From contig CM043960.1 of the NCBI GenBank assembly GCA_014529385.2, positions 37,152,781 through 37,216,780 on the forward strand: 64,000 bases of DNA, read 5' to 3'. Position 1 is the stretch's first letter. Each line of letters begins with the position of its first letter. Shown one piece after another: positions 37,561 to 49,262 of this stretch. A program made the position numbers and the translations under genes. The stretch comes from Adiantum capillus-veneris (lineage: Eukaryota; Streptophyta; Polypodiopsida; Polypodiales; Pteridaceae). The notes below the pieces were generated by a model, which made no database searches, was not told the origin of the DNA, and saw only the letters and a list, made by a program, of their open reading frames with translations.

Positions 37561-38722
37561 TTTTGACAGTGGTGCTACAAAGCACATTACCTCACATCGT
37601 GAATTGTTTACCTCTCTCGAGTTTGTCCCTCATGGGAATTCTGTCACTTGTGCCAACAATGCCTCTTATCCAGTTTAGGGAGTTGGAAAGATTGTGCTTA
37701 CTGCTGCTAATGTCAGTTCTTTCACACTTGTTGATGCACTTTATGTACCTGGGATCAAGAAGAATCTGTTGTCTGTATCTACACTTGCTAGACTTGGACT
37801 TGTAGTCAAATTTGTGGATGACAAATGTACAGTTCATGATCTCAGTTTTGGTGATGAAATTTTTGCATCTGGCCTTTTGTGTCATGGGATGTATAAGCTC
37901 ACTTTGTATGACAAGTGTGGACAAAACTTTGCAAATGCTGTTGCAGATTCAAGGGCTATTTCAAATGCAAAACTTTGGCATGCACATTTTGGTCATCTGA
38001 ATTTTGCGAGTTTGCTGCGTTTGCAGAAATCTTATATGGTTGCTTCTTTGCCGCCTCTTGAAGCACCTGTCAAACATGTGTGTGAAGGCTGTATTTTGGG
38101 TAAGATGGAGCGTTCTAAGTTTCCAAAGGATGGTTCAGTTCGGGCCACATGCAGGTTGCAGCTTGTGCATAGTGATGTTTGTGGGCCCATGCAAACTCCG
38201 TCCTTGGGCAATTACCTTTACTTCGTGAATTTTATTGATGATTACTCCAGGCATGCATGGGTATTTCTGCTTAAAGCGAAGTCTGAAGTTTTTATGTGCT
38301 TCAAACAATTTCTGGCTATGGCTGAAAATGTCTCGAAATGTACTATGAGCACCCTCCGTTCCAATCGAGGGGGGGAGTATATGTCTCATGAATTTAATGT
38401 ATTTCTGGCTAGTCATGGGATAAAACACCAATGTAGAGTGCATTATACACCTCAGCAAAATGGTGTTGCTGAGAGGAAAAACAGGTCACTTACGGAAATG
38501 GCACGATGTATGGTCAAAAGTCAAGCTTTGCCGCATTCTTTTTGGCTTGAGGCCATCATGTGTGCCACTTATGTACTTAACAGGTGTCCTACAAAAGCTT
38601 TGCAATCTATTACTCCATATGAAGCATGGCATGATAGAAAGCCTTCTATTGAGCACATGCGTGTTTTTTGGCTATTTGGCATATGCTTTGGTGCCACAAG
38701 TGCAACGCAAAAAATTGGATGA
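37561..38722 (+). pseudogene. Protease and integrase, Copia copy 2
   Basis: Protease: WYFDSGATKHIT with catalytic Asp at about 37565, then a TAG at 37676-37678 and YVPGIKKNLLSVSTLARLG. Integrase: zinc site LWHAHFGH...CEGC, catalytic Asp in LVHSDVCGPM, LRSNRGGEYMSHEF where the second catalytic Asp is replaced by Asn, and PQQNGVAERKNRS with the Glu. Frame shifts near 38672. Confidence 0.9.
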
Positions 38723-40745
38723 TAAGGCTGTCAAATGTATTTTTGTTGGTTATAGTGCTGAAAGCAAAGGTTACAGGTTGTATCATCCGCAAACAAAATG
38801 TATTCTGGTTTCACGGGATGTAGTGTTTGTGGAAAATTCTGTTTAGCCCTTGCTGTCATGTACTAGAGACAGTAATGTAAGCTCACAAGACATTTATGAC
38901 ACTTTGTTGCCTCTTTTCAGTGGTGGAAATATGAATGTAAGTTCCAATGAGGAAAATGTACAGCCTATGGGGGTTTTTGAAAGTGTTTTAGATCAACCTA
39001 TTACTGATGCAGATGTACATGATGTACTTGATGAGGAAAGGGCTGAAAATGAGCAGGCTAGAGGTATGCCAAAATGGCTGGTGCATACTTTGCATGACAG
39101 TAAATTGGATGCACCTATGTCTAGTCGTACTCGTTCAGGCTCTCGCCATGCATCTTATGCATCAGATTGTTATGCTTTGGCTGTGTCTAGTTTACATGAT
39201 GTTGAGGAGCCTCTGTCTTTTGATGAAGCACAAAATTCAGAAAATTGGATGGCTGCCATGCAATTAGAATATGATGCACTTATAGAAAATGACACATGGA
39301 CTTTATGTGATTTGCCTCCTCGCAAAAAGGCCATTGGTATGAAGTGGGTTTACAAGTTGAAACGCAAGCCGGATGGTGAGATCGATCGCCATAAGCCTTG
39401 ACTTGTTGCAAAGGGTTATGCACACCAAAAAGGCATTGATTATGAAGAGACTTTTGCTCCCACTTGTCAAATGACTACTGTACGTTTTCTATGTGCATTG
39501 GCAACTCATTTTGGTTGGGATGTACATCAATTAGACATTGTTACTGCTTTCTTGAATTGCGACATATTTGAGGAAGTTTATGTAACGCAGCCTCGCGGTT
39601 TTGTCATAAAAGGACAAGAGGACAAAGTGTGCAGATGTAAGAAGGCTTTGTATGGGCTGAAGCAATCTCCTCGTGCTTGGTATGAGAAAGCTGACACTCA
39701 TTCGGTCAAACGAGGCTTTCATAACTGTCCAACAGAAAGCACATTGTATGGAAAGCGTGAGGATGATGTACTTCTCATTGTGGTTCTTTATGTTGATGAT
39801 TTGCTGATCAATGGACAGAATGAGAGACATATTGTTGAATTTAAGGCTGATTTGAATGCTACTTTCAAAATGAAAGATTTGGGGCTGTTGCATCATTACT
39901 TGGGTATACAGTTTAAGCAGTGTGATGGTGGTATTGCCTTGTGTCAGAAAAGTTACATAGAGACATTACTAGGTAAGTTTGGAGTTGAGGATTGCAAACC
40001 TATTGCCACTCCCATGGAAACAGGTTTGAAATTGAGTCTAAATGATGCTGGCGATCTTGCTAATGTCACTCTTTACCAAACTGCTATTGGATGCCTCATT
40101 TATGTATGCAACACGAGGCAAGATATTCAATTTGCAGTCTCACAGGTTAGCAGATTTATGCATAGCCCAGGGTCTAAGCATTGGAAAGCTGTCAAGAGGA
40201 TTTTTTGCTACCTTAGTGGCACTTTACATCTTGGCTTGTTTTATCCCAAGGGGGGATCATTGCTGCCAGACTTACATGCTTTTTCGGACTCAGATTGGGC
40301 TGGTTGTTTTGACACGCGAGTGTCCACATCAGGTTTTTGTTTCATGCTTGGAAGTTCATGTATATCATGGTTGAGCAAGAAGCAACCTATTGTGGCCACT
40401 TCGAGTTGTGAGGCTGAGTACAGGGTAGTCTTCACAGCTACGGTTGAGTGTGTATGGCTGAAACGCCTTATGGTTGATTTGGGTGTTGGACAGGACACTG
40501 CCAACACTATCTACACTGACAGTCAGAGCGCATTGACAGTTGCGAGGAACCCAGTTTTTCATGCTTGCACAAAGCACATTGAGGTTCATTACCACTATGT
40601 CGGGGAGAGGCTCTCAGCAGGAGAGATCAGTTTGGCTTATGTGCCAACACAAGACAACCTTGCAGATCTTTTCACAAAGGCATTGTCTCGTGAGAAGCTT
40701 GAAGCTTTCCGCAAAGCTTTGGGCTTACTCCCCTTTGTGGACTGA
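38723..40745 (+). pseudogene. Integrase end, RT and RNase H, Copia copy 2
   Basis: After the shift, YSAESKGYRLYHPQTK (integrase C-terminus) is followed by a TAG at about 38845 and a TGA at about 39399. From there the RT is open: QLDIVTAFLNC, KALYGLKQSPRAWY and an intact YVDD (about 39788). RNase H carries FSDSDWAG, SSCEAEYR, YTDSQSAL and TKHIEVHYHY, ending FVD at 40745. The terminal 424 codons are uninterrupted. Confidence 0.93.
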
Positions 40746-40820
40746 TCATGTCCTTAGGGCATGGCACTTCCCTTTACTCATGTGCCAGCTCTCGTTCACC
40801 GCATCACTCCAGGGGGGATT

Positions 40821-41078
40821 TGTTACCATATACATGTGGTAGTGATGTGTGTGAACACATCACTACCATACACTAGTGTGTGTGAACACACTAGGACCGC
40901 CATGGCATTTTTTCCCTCTTTAGGAGGTTTTTTCCCCCATGCATTGTATATACGTCCATCACTCTAGGGCTATCTATCTTTCCATTGCACACTAAGTAAT
41001 ACACTCTCTATTGTGTTCCTAGAGCTTCCTTCGTCTTCTCCAAGCTGTGTGTGTCTCTCTGCAACCCTAATTCCAACA
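40821..41078 (+). repeat. 3' LTR, Copia copy 2
   Basis: 258 bp. It differs from the 5' LTR mainly by about 31 extra bases from a local duplication of gtgtgtgaacaca near 40850-40890. Preceded by the purine tract aggggggatt. Confidence 0.95.
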
Positions 41079-41083
41079 CGTCG

Positions 41084-42163
41084 GAGTTTTCATTTTTCCC
41101 TGTGGATCCCGTCGGGCTGGCGGGCCCGTCGGGAAAATGAAATAGCCTGGCGGGATTAATTATATATAGTGTTCTTACCGTGGTCCTTTAGCTAGCCAAA
41201 CCCTTGGGGAGTGTATCCAGTGCCGGGTATAGTCATCTCCTTGTGAATTGACCTAAGGTTACAAAGTCACGGGTCTTTTTTTTGGGCGGAACGTGATTCT
41301 TAATTCGGTAACCACTTCTAAAAACTTTTAATTCCTTTATCGAACATAAAGTACACAACCAAAACAATTGAAAATTTGGAGAGTCATGCTCATTGCGACG
41401 AAGCTATTGGTCCAAATGAGGGTTGTAATTGGTTTTAGAAGAGGAGCATATGTAAATGACGAGTCGATAGTCAAGTGTTGGATGTCCTATACTAGTGTAC
41501 TGGGCATATAAAGACCTTGAAGTCTTGCATTTTTCATCATCATAGATTTGAGTTGATATACACTATCATTCCACAATATAAGAGCTAAAATCCTTCATTG
41601 GGTGAAAATAGCTTTTATGTATTAAATTGGCTGCATATGGGGGCTACAATCCTTCACTAGGTACACATAGTTCTCAATTGTGTGATTATATTGACAATTT
41701 ATTTGCGTTAGTTCATGCATTGGTTTATACAGAGAGTACATTATGTATTATGATAGATTATTAGTGTATGAAATGACTAATCATATATTTTATTGCTTTC
41801 ATTTGCTTTTTGAAAACAACTGACATCGTTCAGTGTAGGAGTTGATTATTCTTTGTAGCATTTGAAATTAGATGTGTCTTGAGAATAAATAATTATGTAA
41901 ATAATCATCATCATAATAATTGCATTGAGAAATTCATAGCATTGTTGTAGTTATTATGCCGTGAATAGAGTGTATTGCAATGTGTATGCTTGCTCACAAC
42001 ATAGGTGATCGATATGTGGATTGACTAGTGTGCATTGAAAATCTCATATTGTGCATTTTGGTTACTTTCATAGTGATTGGTTTTTTAATATATATTGAGA
42101 ATAAGAAATGTGTTTTAAAAATTGAATATCTGGTTCTCTTGTCTTCAATTTTAATTTAAAAGC
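41084..42163. other. hAT left non-coding region
   Basis: Opens with a CGGG-rich hairpin: tttcatttttccc (about 41090) pairs with gggaaaatgaaa (about 41135) around cccgtcgggct/ggcgggcccgtc. The rest is AT-rich with no gene, presumably transposase promoter and 5' UTR. Confidence 0.6.
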
Positions 42164-44110
42164 AATGAAGCAAAATGTGAGCACAAGTGGTACGTAGGAG
42201 CCAAAGAATAAAAAAGCTCCTGGCAAAGAGTGGGGTTATGCTCACAACATATGCGGCCGATATATGGAGTGGCAATGTAAATTTTGTCTCACAACAAAAT
42301 CAGGCGGTGCACCACGTATTAGGGACCATTTTGTGGGTAGCGTTAAAAAGAGTTGTAAGAAATGTGAACATCCTCAGGCACCTGCAATTGCAAAGCGTTT
42401 GAGAGAAGAGCTTGCCAAAAAGGGTGGCAAGAGACAACATATATATAGCTCTATGGCTGCAAGTCAAGAGTTGTTAGAGCCAAATATTAACTTCGTAGAT
42501 CCTATGGTGATACCAACTAACCTAGGAGAACAGCCTGCGCAGGGGGAGGAAATTTCAAGCAGCGTTCCTTTTAAGCGTCACAATGAAGGTGGACTTGGTC
42601 AAATGCGTCAAAAATCATTACATCAAAACTTTCGAGTGCAGTCTCTAGAAGAAGCACAAACTGCACTCACCAAAGCAATATTCTTCACTGGAAGTGCTTT
42701 GGTCATGGTAGAGAACAATCTCATTGAAAGACTACTTGGAAGAAAATTGATGAGTTTGGCCCAAGATTTTCAGCTCCTTCTTATCACACAATATGAAACG
42801 TTTTCTTGGACAAATGTTACATCGAAGTCAAAGAGCGTGTTGGAAAAATAATACTTGGGAATATTTCGCTTTTAGGATGCACAATTGTGAGTGATGACTG
42901 GTCAAATGTTCAAAGAAGATCGCTGATCAATGTAATGCTGGTTTGTCCAAGGGGAGAAATGTTTATAAAGGCGATTGATAGTTCTGGTGCAATTAAAAGT
43001 GTCAAATATATTTTTGAGGTCTTGATTAATGTAATTAAAGAAATCGGTGCTGAACATGTCGTTCAAGTAGTCATGGACAATGCAAAGAATTTGTAAATTA
43101 ATAAAGAAGTGCTTTCCACACATTTTTTCCAATGGTTGTAATACGCACACCTTAAACTTGGTGTGAAGGATTGGTACACTAGCGAAGAAACCACATGGTT
43201 CGCCAAAATAATTAACATAGCGCATCACATTGTGAAATTTATCTTGAAATGACAAAGTTTGTATAGAATACGCATGTCAGTGATGTTGAAACTTCCTGAT
43301 GAAACTCGGTTCTACACACACTTTTATACATTGGAATCACTTCTTTGCAATAAGTGCGCTATGATTGACACATTCAATTGCACGGCCTTTGATGAATGGC
43401 AACTTGAGCAGAAAGAAAAAGTGAAAGATAAAATTACATGTCTACGTGGCGATGTAAACAAGGCTTCTTGGTGGAGGAGTGTGGATGCATACCATGTAAT
43501 GATGCCCGTTATGTTCACAATTTGCAACCTTGATCAAAGGGCGTCAAATTTGGGCAAAGTTTGGATGACATGGTGGTCAGTCCAACAGAGTCTTGAAAAT
43601 TCTGAAGAAGAGTCTGTAGTAGAGAAAGAGTGGTGACTACCATTCTCTGGCAAACAACAAAGAATTTTGGCCAAGTATTTTCATGCAAGGCGGACCGCTC
43701 ATAGTCCACTCCATAGCGTTGCTTACATGCTTGATCCGGAGTATTGGAATTAGATCTGATGTCCAATTCAGAGGTGGTCAGTGATTTCTATCACGTGGCA
43801 AACACGTTCTACTCCAACGTTCAGGACCGAATTGATTGCATCAAATAAATGAGTGTATTTGGATTAAAAGAAGGTCCTTTTGCGAATGATTTTGTATACG
43901 TAATGGCAAAAGAGCAACCTGCATGGAAGTGGTGGATGATGAAGTGTGAAGAGCATTACTCGACCTTGCAATGAAAGTACTGGCACAATGTGCAGCAACT
44001 CAGGTTCAGAGAGAAACTGGAGTATGTACAAGAATTTTCACAGCACTATTAACAGGCAGAGCAAAATAATTAGTTTGCAACAAAAAGATATTGAATCACA
44101 TTGAAAGTGC
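42164..44110 (+). pseudogene. hAT transposase (BED zinc finger, DUF659-type)
   Basis: MKQNVSTSGT from 42164, a TAG at 42194, then KEWGYAHNICGRYMEWQCKFC..GGAPRIRDHF, a BED finger. From about 42890 comes DDWSNVQRRSLINVMLVCPRG, HVVQVVMDNAKNL (DUF659/RNase-H-fold region), WWRSVDAYHVMMPVMF, then HSPLHSVAYMLDPEYW near 43705-43745 and a dimerisation-type LAMKVLAQCAATQVQRETGV near 43965. At least six stops or shifts. The enzyme would cut and paste the element at its CAGGG ends. Confidence 0.9.
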
Positions 44111-44407
44111 TGGCTAACGAGGAGGAAATGCCAACCTGGTTGTATGATTGTCAAAACGAAGACAATGTTGGTGTATCTTAATGCACTATAGATGAAATAG
44201 AAGAGAATTTAATAATAGATGTGGAGGTTGAATTACAAGGAGATCCATAACACTCAGACTTAGAACCAAATAACAACTTCACAGATTCAATATAGCTTGA
44301 GAGTAGAATAAGGATTGTGCCAAAAACCATTGTAAAAGACCCTGTATTCAATGTGTTTCGATAATATGCAATGCTTCATACTCGCGATTATACATAGTTT
44401 GTCGATC

Positions 44408-45442
44408 TCAATTGTGTTGCAGTGAAGCAACATCTTGATCACCAAACAGATTTCTAATTGTGCTAGGGGTATCTTGCCGGGCTTGCTTGAATTTATACTC
44501 ATTTTCCATGCCAAACATAATATATATTCCTTGTGGGATATCTTGTGAACAGATTGCGCATCGACTACTATTTTGCATTAAACGAATAAGATAGATGAAG
44601 TGATAATAATGACCACATATCAATGTATAATATCCACTCTATCCATCAAAATTCTTGTAGCAAATTGGACATTGGGAAGATGAGGATGCATCTGAAGTAT
44701 ACGAGGGGACCAAATCTGGATGTAGAACAAGGTGGCTGATGTGTGTCCCTTGTACAGGTGGAGGATTCACTTGCTGTGTCAAATTTTGAACGTCCTGGCT
44801 CAAGCGGTGAATGCTTTTCTCCATCCGGACCTATGAGGGTTGGGGTGTCTGGGTGGCTATAGAAAGCCGTGTTATTTTTGCATCTTTCTCTGCCAGTTGT
44901 GTCATGTAAATATCCTTCTCTCTCTTTAACTGTAGGTTGGCGCCTTCCACTATCAATTTTAGCTCATCTCCGGTGAAAGTGACACAATTCTCCCTGATAT
45001 CATGAGTCACAACAGTTGTCTCCTTTGACAAAAAGTCTATTGGTCGTTGTTGCACAAAGTGAACATATAACATTCTTGCAAAATATAACGCATAATCTGC
45101 ATTGTGTAGTGGATGGCCATAAACTTCCAAGTAGATCCTGTCAGCGTTTTCTTTAATTGCATCGTGGAGGAAATTTGATGCCTTCCACCTTCCTTTCTTG
45201 ATCTCTGCGTCCTCACATGGCCATATTGTTTTGATCATATCCTTGGTTACTTCTTTATTGATCTCTTTCCATTGCATGTGGTTTGGATTTTCCCATTTTG
45301 AGAGTCGTCTAGCAGTGGACGTCGCTTGCTGTACCGACATACCGTGTGCTAGAGACTTCATGCGCTGAAATACATTAATAGCCGTTTCTTGTTGATCATC
45401 ATGCACTGATTGGGTGACACAAACTTGTTCTTCATCGGCCAT
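44408..45442 (-). pseudogene. Coiled-coil RING-finger protein, passenger gene
   Basis: Minus strand, start MADEEQVCVTQSVH at 45442. The N-terminal 140 residues are unrecognised helical sequence (KWENPNHMQWKEINKE, LEVYGHPLHNADYALYFARM). A coiled-coil stretch follows (LKLIVEGANLQLKREKD). A TAG separates it from MEKSIHRLSQDVQNLTQQ, still in frame, then CPICYKNFDG, another TAG, and ICGHYYHFIYLI...RCAIC. Together C..C, C.H..H and C..C form a RING-type zinc finger, as in E3 ubiquitin ligases. Two in-frame stops and no frameshift. It lies tail-to-tail with the transposase inside the hAT ends. Confidence 0.7.
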
Positions 45443-45895
45443 TTTCTCTTGGAGCTACAATGGACAAATAGATAAATATTCAATATCATTGGCAAATATA
45501 TTCTCACAATTTAACAGTCTCACAGATGCACAAGGTAGCAACTTCTCGTCCACTACATAAGACATCATAGCCGACTAATTCAAACCACAACTGATGCGGC
45601 TAAACAAAATCACAATTGCCGAACCCAATTGAACCACAAGACAAATTTGAAATACCCCGTATAATACGACAAATTTGAAATGACTAAAGATAATTGACTC
45701 AAGGAGGTCCAAACCAAATAATACACTTCAATAAAAATAGAATACCTTGGACAAGATAGATATATATCATAAAAATGTTTAGATCGGATAAAAAGATGGT
45801 GCAAGTTCAACAAGCGGTCGTTGGACAGGGTTAGGGTCTATCTTTAAATGTTCTTTGAAAAATATCAAAATGTCAGATGCATTTCTTCTTTGTTC
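45443..45895. other. Spacer between the RING and kinase-like genes
   Basis: About 450 nt of AT-rich sequence with no recognisable coding. Either an intergenic region or an intron if the two are one gene. Confidence 0.4.
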
Positions 45896-47223
45896 CTACT
45901 CTTTTAACTTCATCCAACAATCTACTTTTCTATGAATGGCCCTCATAACATCTTGGTCGGGGTGGTAAAAACCTTCTTTTGGAAAATAAACTTTCCTGGC
46001 TGCACTCCAAAAATCTATCAACATGTCGAATAGATAACCCAACATATAAATGTCACTCAATTTTGTGTATGCATCTGTGCACTGTAGATCGTATAGTTTT
46101 GCAGCAATCCACGGTTGCTTAGCCATCTCTGCATCCCCTGCTCTCTGTGCCTCCAAAACTACAGAGTTCGACTGTGCGGTTGGATGCAGATAATTAATTG
46201 TTGCACGCTTAGGTGGAATTTTAAGCATCATTTTCGAATCAATGATGCTGACACGGGGTTTATTAGTGCAAGTAAAGTCCAACATTATGTTGAACGGGTG
46301 CAGGTCACTGTGCATATCCCAGCCGAGTGGACAGCCGCAACGCCATTGATTAAGGCGTGACAAATGGTTGACATATGCTCGATCACTGCTTTGATACGTG
46401 CCATGTCTATCTCTTGTATAGGCAAATTTGCTACAGGCAATGACCTCTAGCCGTGTTGTAGCTTGTGCATGTGGCGTCCGAACAATCTGTGGGCGAATGG
46501 TAAGCGCCACATCGTGTCCCCCACGGTACTCCCATTGTAGTATGGGAATATTGTGATCCAAGGAGCTTTGATGGTAAAGCCAATGCACCTTACAATGGAG
46601 GGGTGAAGCATTTGCATTCCTTGCTCTGTCTGAAAGATGACAAATTTTGCCTCACTCCCCCCCTTGTAGCATTTTCCCACATATGTAATGTGGTCTGGAA
46701 AGAAAGAGATGCCTTTGATAGTGTACAATGTGTACACACCGAAGGAGCCTGCTCCAACCCTCGTACCTTCTGCCAAGGCCTCATGAGGGATGCCGACAAG
46801 ATGAGCGCACTTGGCATTCAAAGTCGTGTGCATGATTTGCCGGTGCCGCTGGCATGTGATCAACCTCCCAAAGCTGCTTGCGCATCTTGGGCCATCTTCA
46901 ATCTCTTGGTTAAGGCTGCTTGGTCCTGCAATTTCATAGCTTCATGTTTACCTTCTGTTTCTCCCACAGTTTATCCAAGAGCTCTAATTTTGACATGTCG
47001 CAGGTAGGAGGGATATCTTTTTTTAAGTCTCTGCAACATACTTTCATATTGCCCAACACTGTCCTAACCTTGTGGTGGGGGTCAAATTCTCGAATCCCTG
47101 CTGCAATCAGAAACTTGTATTGGGCGTCACCTTGCAGCCTACGCTCTGTGTTCTCCCATATAGCGCTAGTGAGGTCTTTGATGAGGACGTCGCTTTCGCT
47201 AATCTGCTGTATGCGACCATCTG
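45896..47223 (-). pseudogene. Protein-kinase-like passenger gene
   Basis: Minus strand. An AG acceptor at 47224-47225 opens DGRIQQISESDVLIKDLTSA, a helical region ending in a coiled coil (LLDKLWEKQKVNMKL). After a shift near 46935 comes a kinase N-lobe with glycine loop GTRVGAGSFGVYTLY and YVGKCYK (likely the Lys). A G-run near 46672 shifts frame. The C-lobe has HSDLHPFNIMLD (HRDxxxxN loop), IIDSKMML where DFG should be, and TKLSDIYMLGYLFDM (SDVYxxG). It ends MKLKE at about 45896. DSK instead of DFG suggests a pseudokinase or a divergent kinase. Confidence 0.7.
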
Positions 47224-47225
47224 CA

Positions 47226-48240
47226 CATGATAATATTGCCAAAATACATTCTTTTCAAATGGCACACATAATACTTTTCTTTTTATATGGCGTCATTTAG
47301 CACTGGACAATAACAAATAGCATATCAAATACAAATTCCTGGTTGTACAGTGCACTAACACTCTCACACTATTTCAGGCAAACCCTCAACCATGACTTGA
47401 AGACTTTAAGAAATGTGCATGGAAATATTGATAAATATTGAAAACAATCATCACTTTAAATTGCAATCTGTTACACTTGTAAAATGCAGAGCAAACAAGT
47501 GGTCTATAAGAACTTCATCCAAATCAAACAATACATGTTAAGAATCTGGAACATTTTAGCATATAGTGAACTTTTAACTTATATTTTTCAACGTGCCCTC
47601 ATACTAGTTCAAACAAAGCACACACCAACTTAAAGACTTCAAAAAATTGTGCAAGATTATATTTATTCATGTTGATAATAATTTTGACTTTAAATGGTAT
47701 GTTTGCTCATGTAAAATACAATAAATATGTCATTCCTAATAAAATTGTCCAGATCTAACAAAACATGTTAAAAATCTAAAACAATTCAAAGCCTCTTGGA
47801 AGATATATGCATCCTGATGTATATATTTTCAATTTTATTTTAGCTCATTTAAAACATTGGAAGTATACAAATCGGGCTAGGAAATTGCACAGAATGTCTT
47901 GCTCTTTAAAAAGATAGAAATAAATATTTAACATGCAAATTGTGTTCTCACACTTTTTTACATAGAATTTATAAAGAACTTTAAAATAGCGATGATGATT
48001 GATGTTCTTTAAAAAGATACAAAACAATATTTAACATGCAAGTTGTGTGCAAATTCTTTTTTACAGAGAATTTATGTAAATATAGCATTTAAAATAGCGA
48101 TAATGCTTGAGGTCCTTTAAAAAGATAAAAATTAATATTAACATGCAAATTGCGTGCAAATACTTTTTTGCATGTAATTTATGTAAATGTAGCATTTGAA
48201 ATAGCGACGATTGATGAATAAAGCATTCTTTTGAATTTTG
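47226..48240. other. hAT AT-rich non-coding region
   Basis: Repeated words (tttaaaaagata, aacatgcaaattg.gtgcaaat, agaatttatgtaaat) recur about every 100-120 nt between 47880 and 48210, a weak degenerate tandem repeat. No gene found. Confidence 0.5.
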
Positions 48241-48640
48241 TATATGAAATACTCTTCGCAGCCGCGTTACCGACCAAGTATTTCATATACTTAATACTTT
48301 AAAAAATTAAATGCACATGCACATACAAATTATATGACGTTTGTATAACCGGGTTAACGACCTGAACGCCACATTTATGGAAAAACAGATGCTTCTAACA
48401 AATGACACTCAATTAGCCACGCTACCGGCCGAGTGCCGCCCGAATGAAAGGAGAAATAATGGCTTGCATATGAGCATTATATAGCCGCGTTATCGTTGAT
48501 GCCTATATGTTTTTTTGGGAAAGGGGAAGGGAAGTTGACTTACCATAAGGATACTAGATTGCCGCATTACCGACGTAGTACACAGACAGTTAGCCAATAC
48601 CTACCACAAGGACACCATCTTCCCCTCGTCACCGAGGTGA
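48240..48640. repeat. hAT subterminal repeats, GCCGCGTTACCGAC type
   Basis: Copies or variants at 48261-48274 (gccgcgttaccgac), 48348-48361 (accgggttaacgac), 48416-48430 (gccacgctaccggcc), 48484-48497 (gccgcgttatcgtt), 48561-48574 (gccgcattaccgac) and about 48622-48637 (cccctcgtcaccgagg), spaced 62-87 nt. The first lies in the loop of a 14-bp perfect inverted repeat (48240-48253 with 48277-48290). Arrays like this in hAT ends usually bind transposase. Confidence 0.7.
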
Positions 48641-48894
48641 TGCCACCGTGGTATGCACTGTTCCATAGAACAGCTTATGCACACACTCCCATTGTGTGGT
48701 AAGGTACCTTATGACTACCACGCAATACAACAAAGGGCACGCTACCACACAACGCATACATACACACAACACATACGCGGGTCATGTGGTCAGGTACTCT
48801 GCTACTGCCGCGCATTGCGATGCAGAGAACGCTCCCACACGACGCCCTGTCTTCCTCTCTCCTCTATCCTCTCGACGTACCTACAAAGGTGATC

Positions 48895-48895
<1 letters not shown>

Positions 48896-48980
<85 letters not shown>
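48896..48980. repeat. (CT)n microsatellite
   Basis: 85 nt of uninterrupted CT in the right part of the hAT. Open frames through it are artefacts. Confidence 0.95.
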
Positions 48981-48983
<3 letters not shown>

Positions 48984-49008
48984 GATGACTCAAAGAATAA
49001 CGCCGAGC

Positions 49009-49254
49009 GGGCCCTATATATATAATTATGTAGCCCCACCGGGATTTTCAGTTTCCTCGACGGGCCTGCAGGGAAAACTGAATAGCCCGACGGGCTCGTA
49101 GGGAAAACTTAAAACCCCGGCGGGATTTTAGTGGCTTTCCAGGTCGCCCTAAACCGGACTCTTTGTGATCATGTTAAGTGTAATCATGTAAATGTGTCAA
49201 TAAGACCTTGTGATCACAAAAATTTGTGGTAATTATGTAGATATTAAATCCCTG
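49009..49254. repeat. hAT right terminal region
   Basis: A CGGG-rich segment with an internal hairpin (ttcagtttcc near 49049 with ggaaaactgaa near 49073), the inverted counterpart of 41079-41168. It then runs to AAATCCCTG at 49246-49254, with TSD atagctag at 49255-49262. Confidence 0.75.
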
Positions 49255-49262
49255 ATAGCTAG

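Larger units (their letters stand above)
35868..41078 (+). mobile_element. Ty1/copia LTR retrotransposon, copy 2
   Basis: LTRs of 226 and 258 bp, with a perfect 5-bp TSD cgtcg at 35863-35867 and 41079-41083. Same family as copy 1 but retaining protease and the whole integrase. Interrupted by stops (for example TAA about 36526, TAG 37676-37678, TAG about 38845, TGA about 39399) and small shifts. Inserted within the left terminal region of the hAT element. Confidence 0.97.
35725..49254 (+). mobile_element. hAT DNA transposon with nested Copia and passenger genes
   Basis: The ends are aAGGGATTT on the left and AAATCCCTG on the right (canonical hAT-like CAGGG), flanked by the 8-bp TSD. Similarity extends inward as an imperfect inverted repeat: TTTTCCC, CCCGTCGGGCT and GGCCCGTCG words near 41079-41168 reappear inverted near 49020-49120. 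Contents: Copia copy 2 in the left end, a BED/DUF659-type transposase on plus, and two minus-strand passenger genes (kinase-like and RING). Without the Copia it is about 8.3 kb. The transposase has stops, so the copy is dead. Confidence 0.85.
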
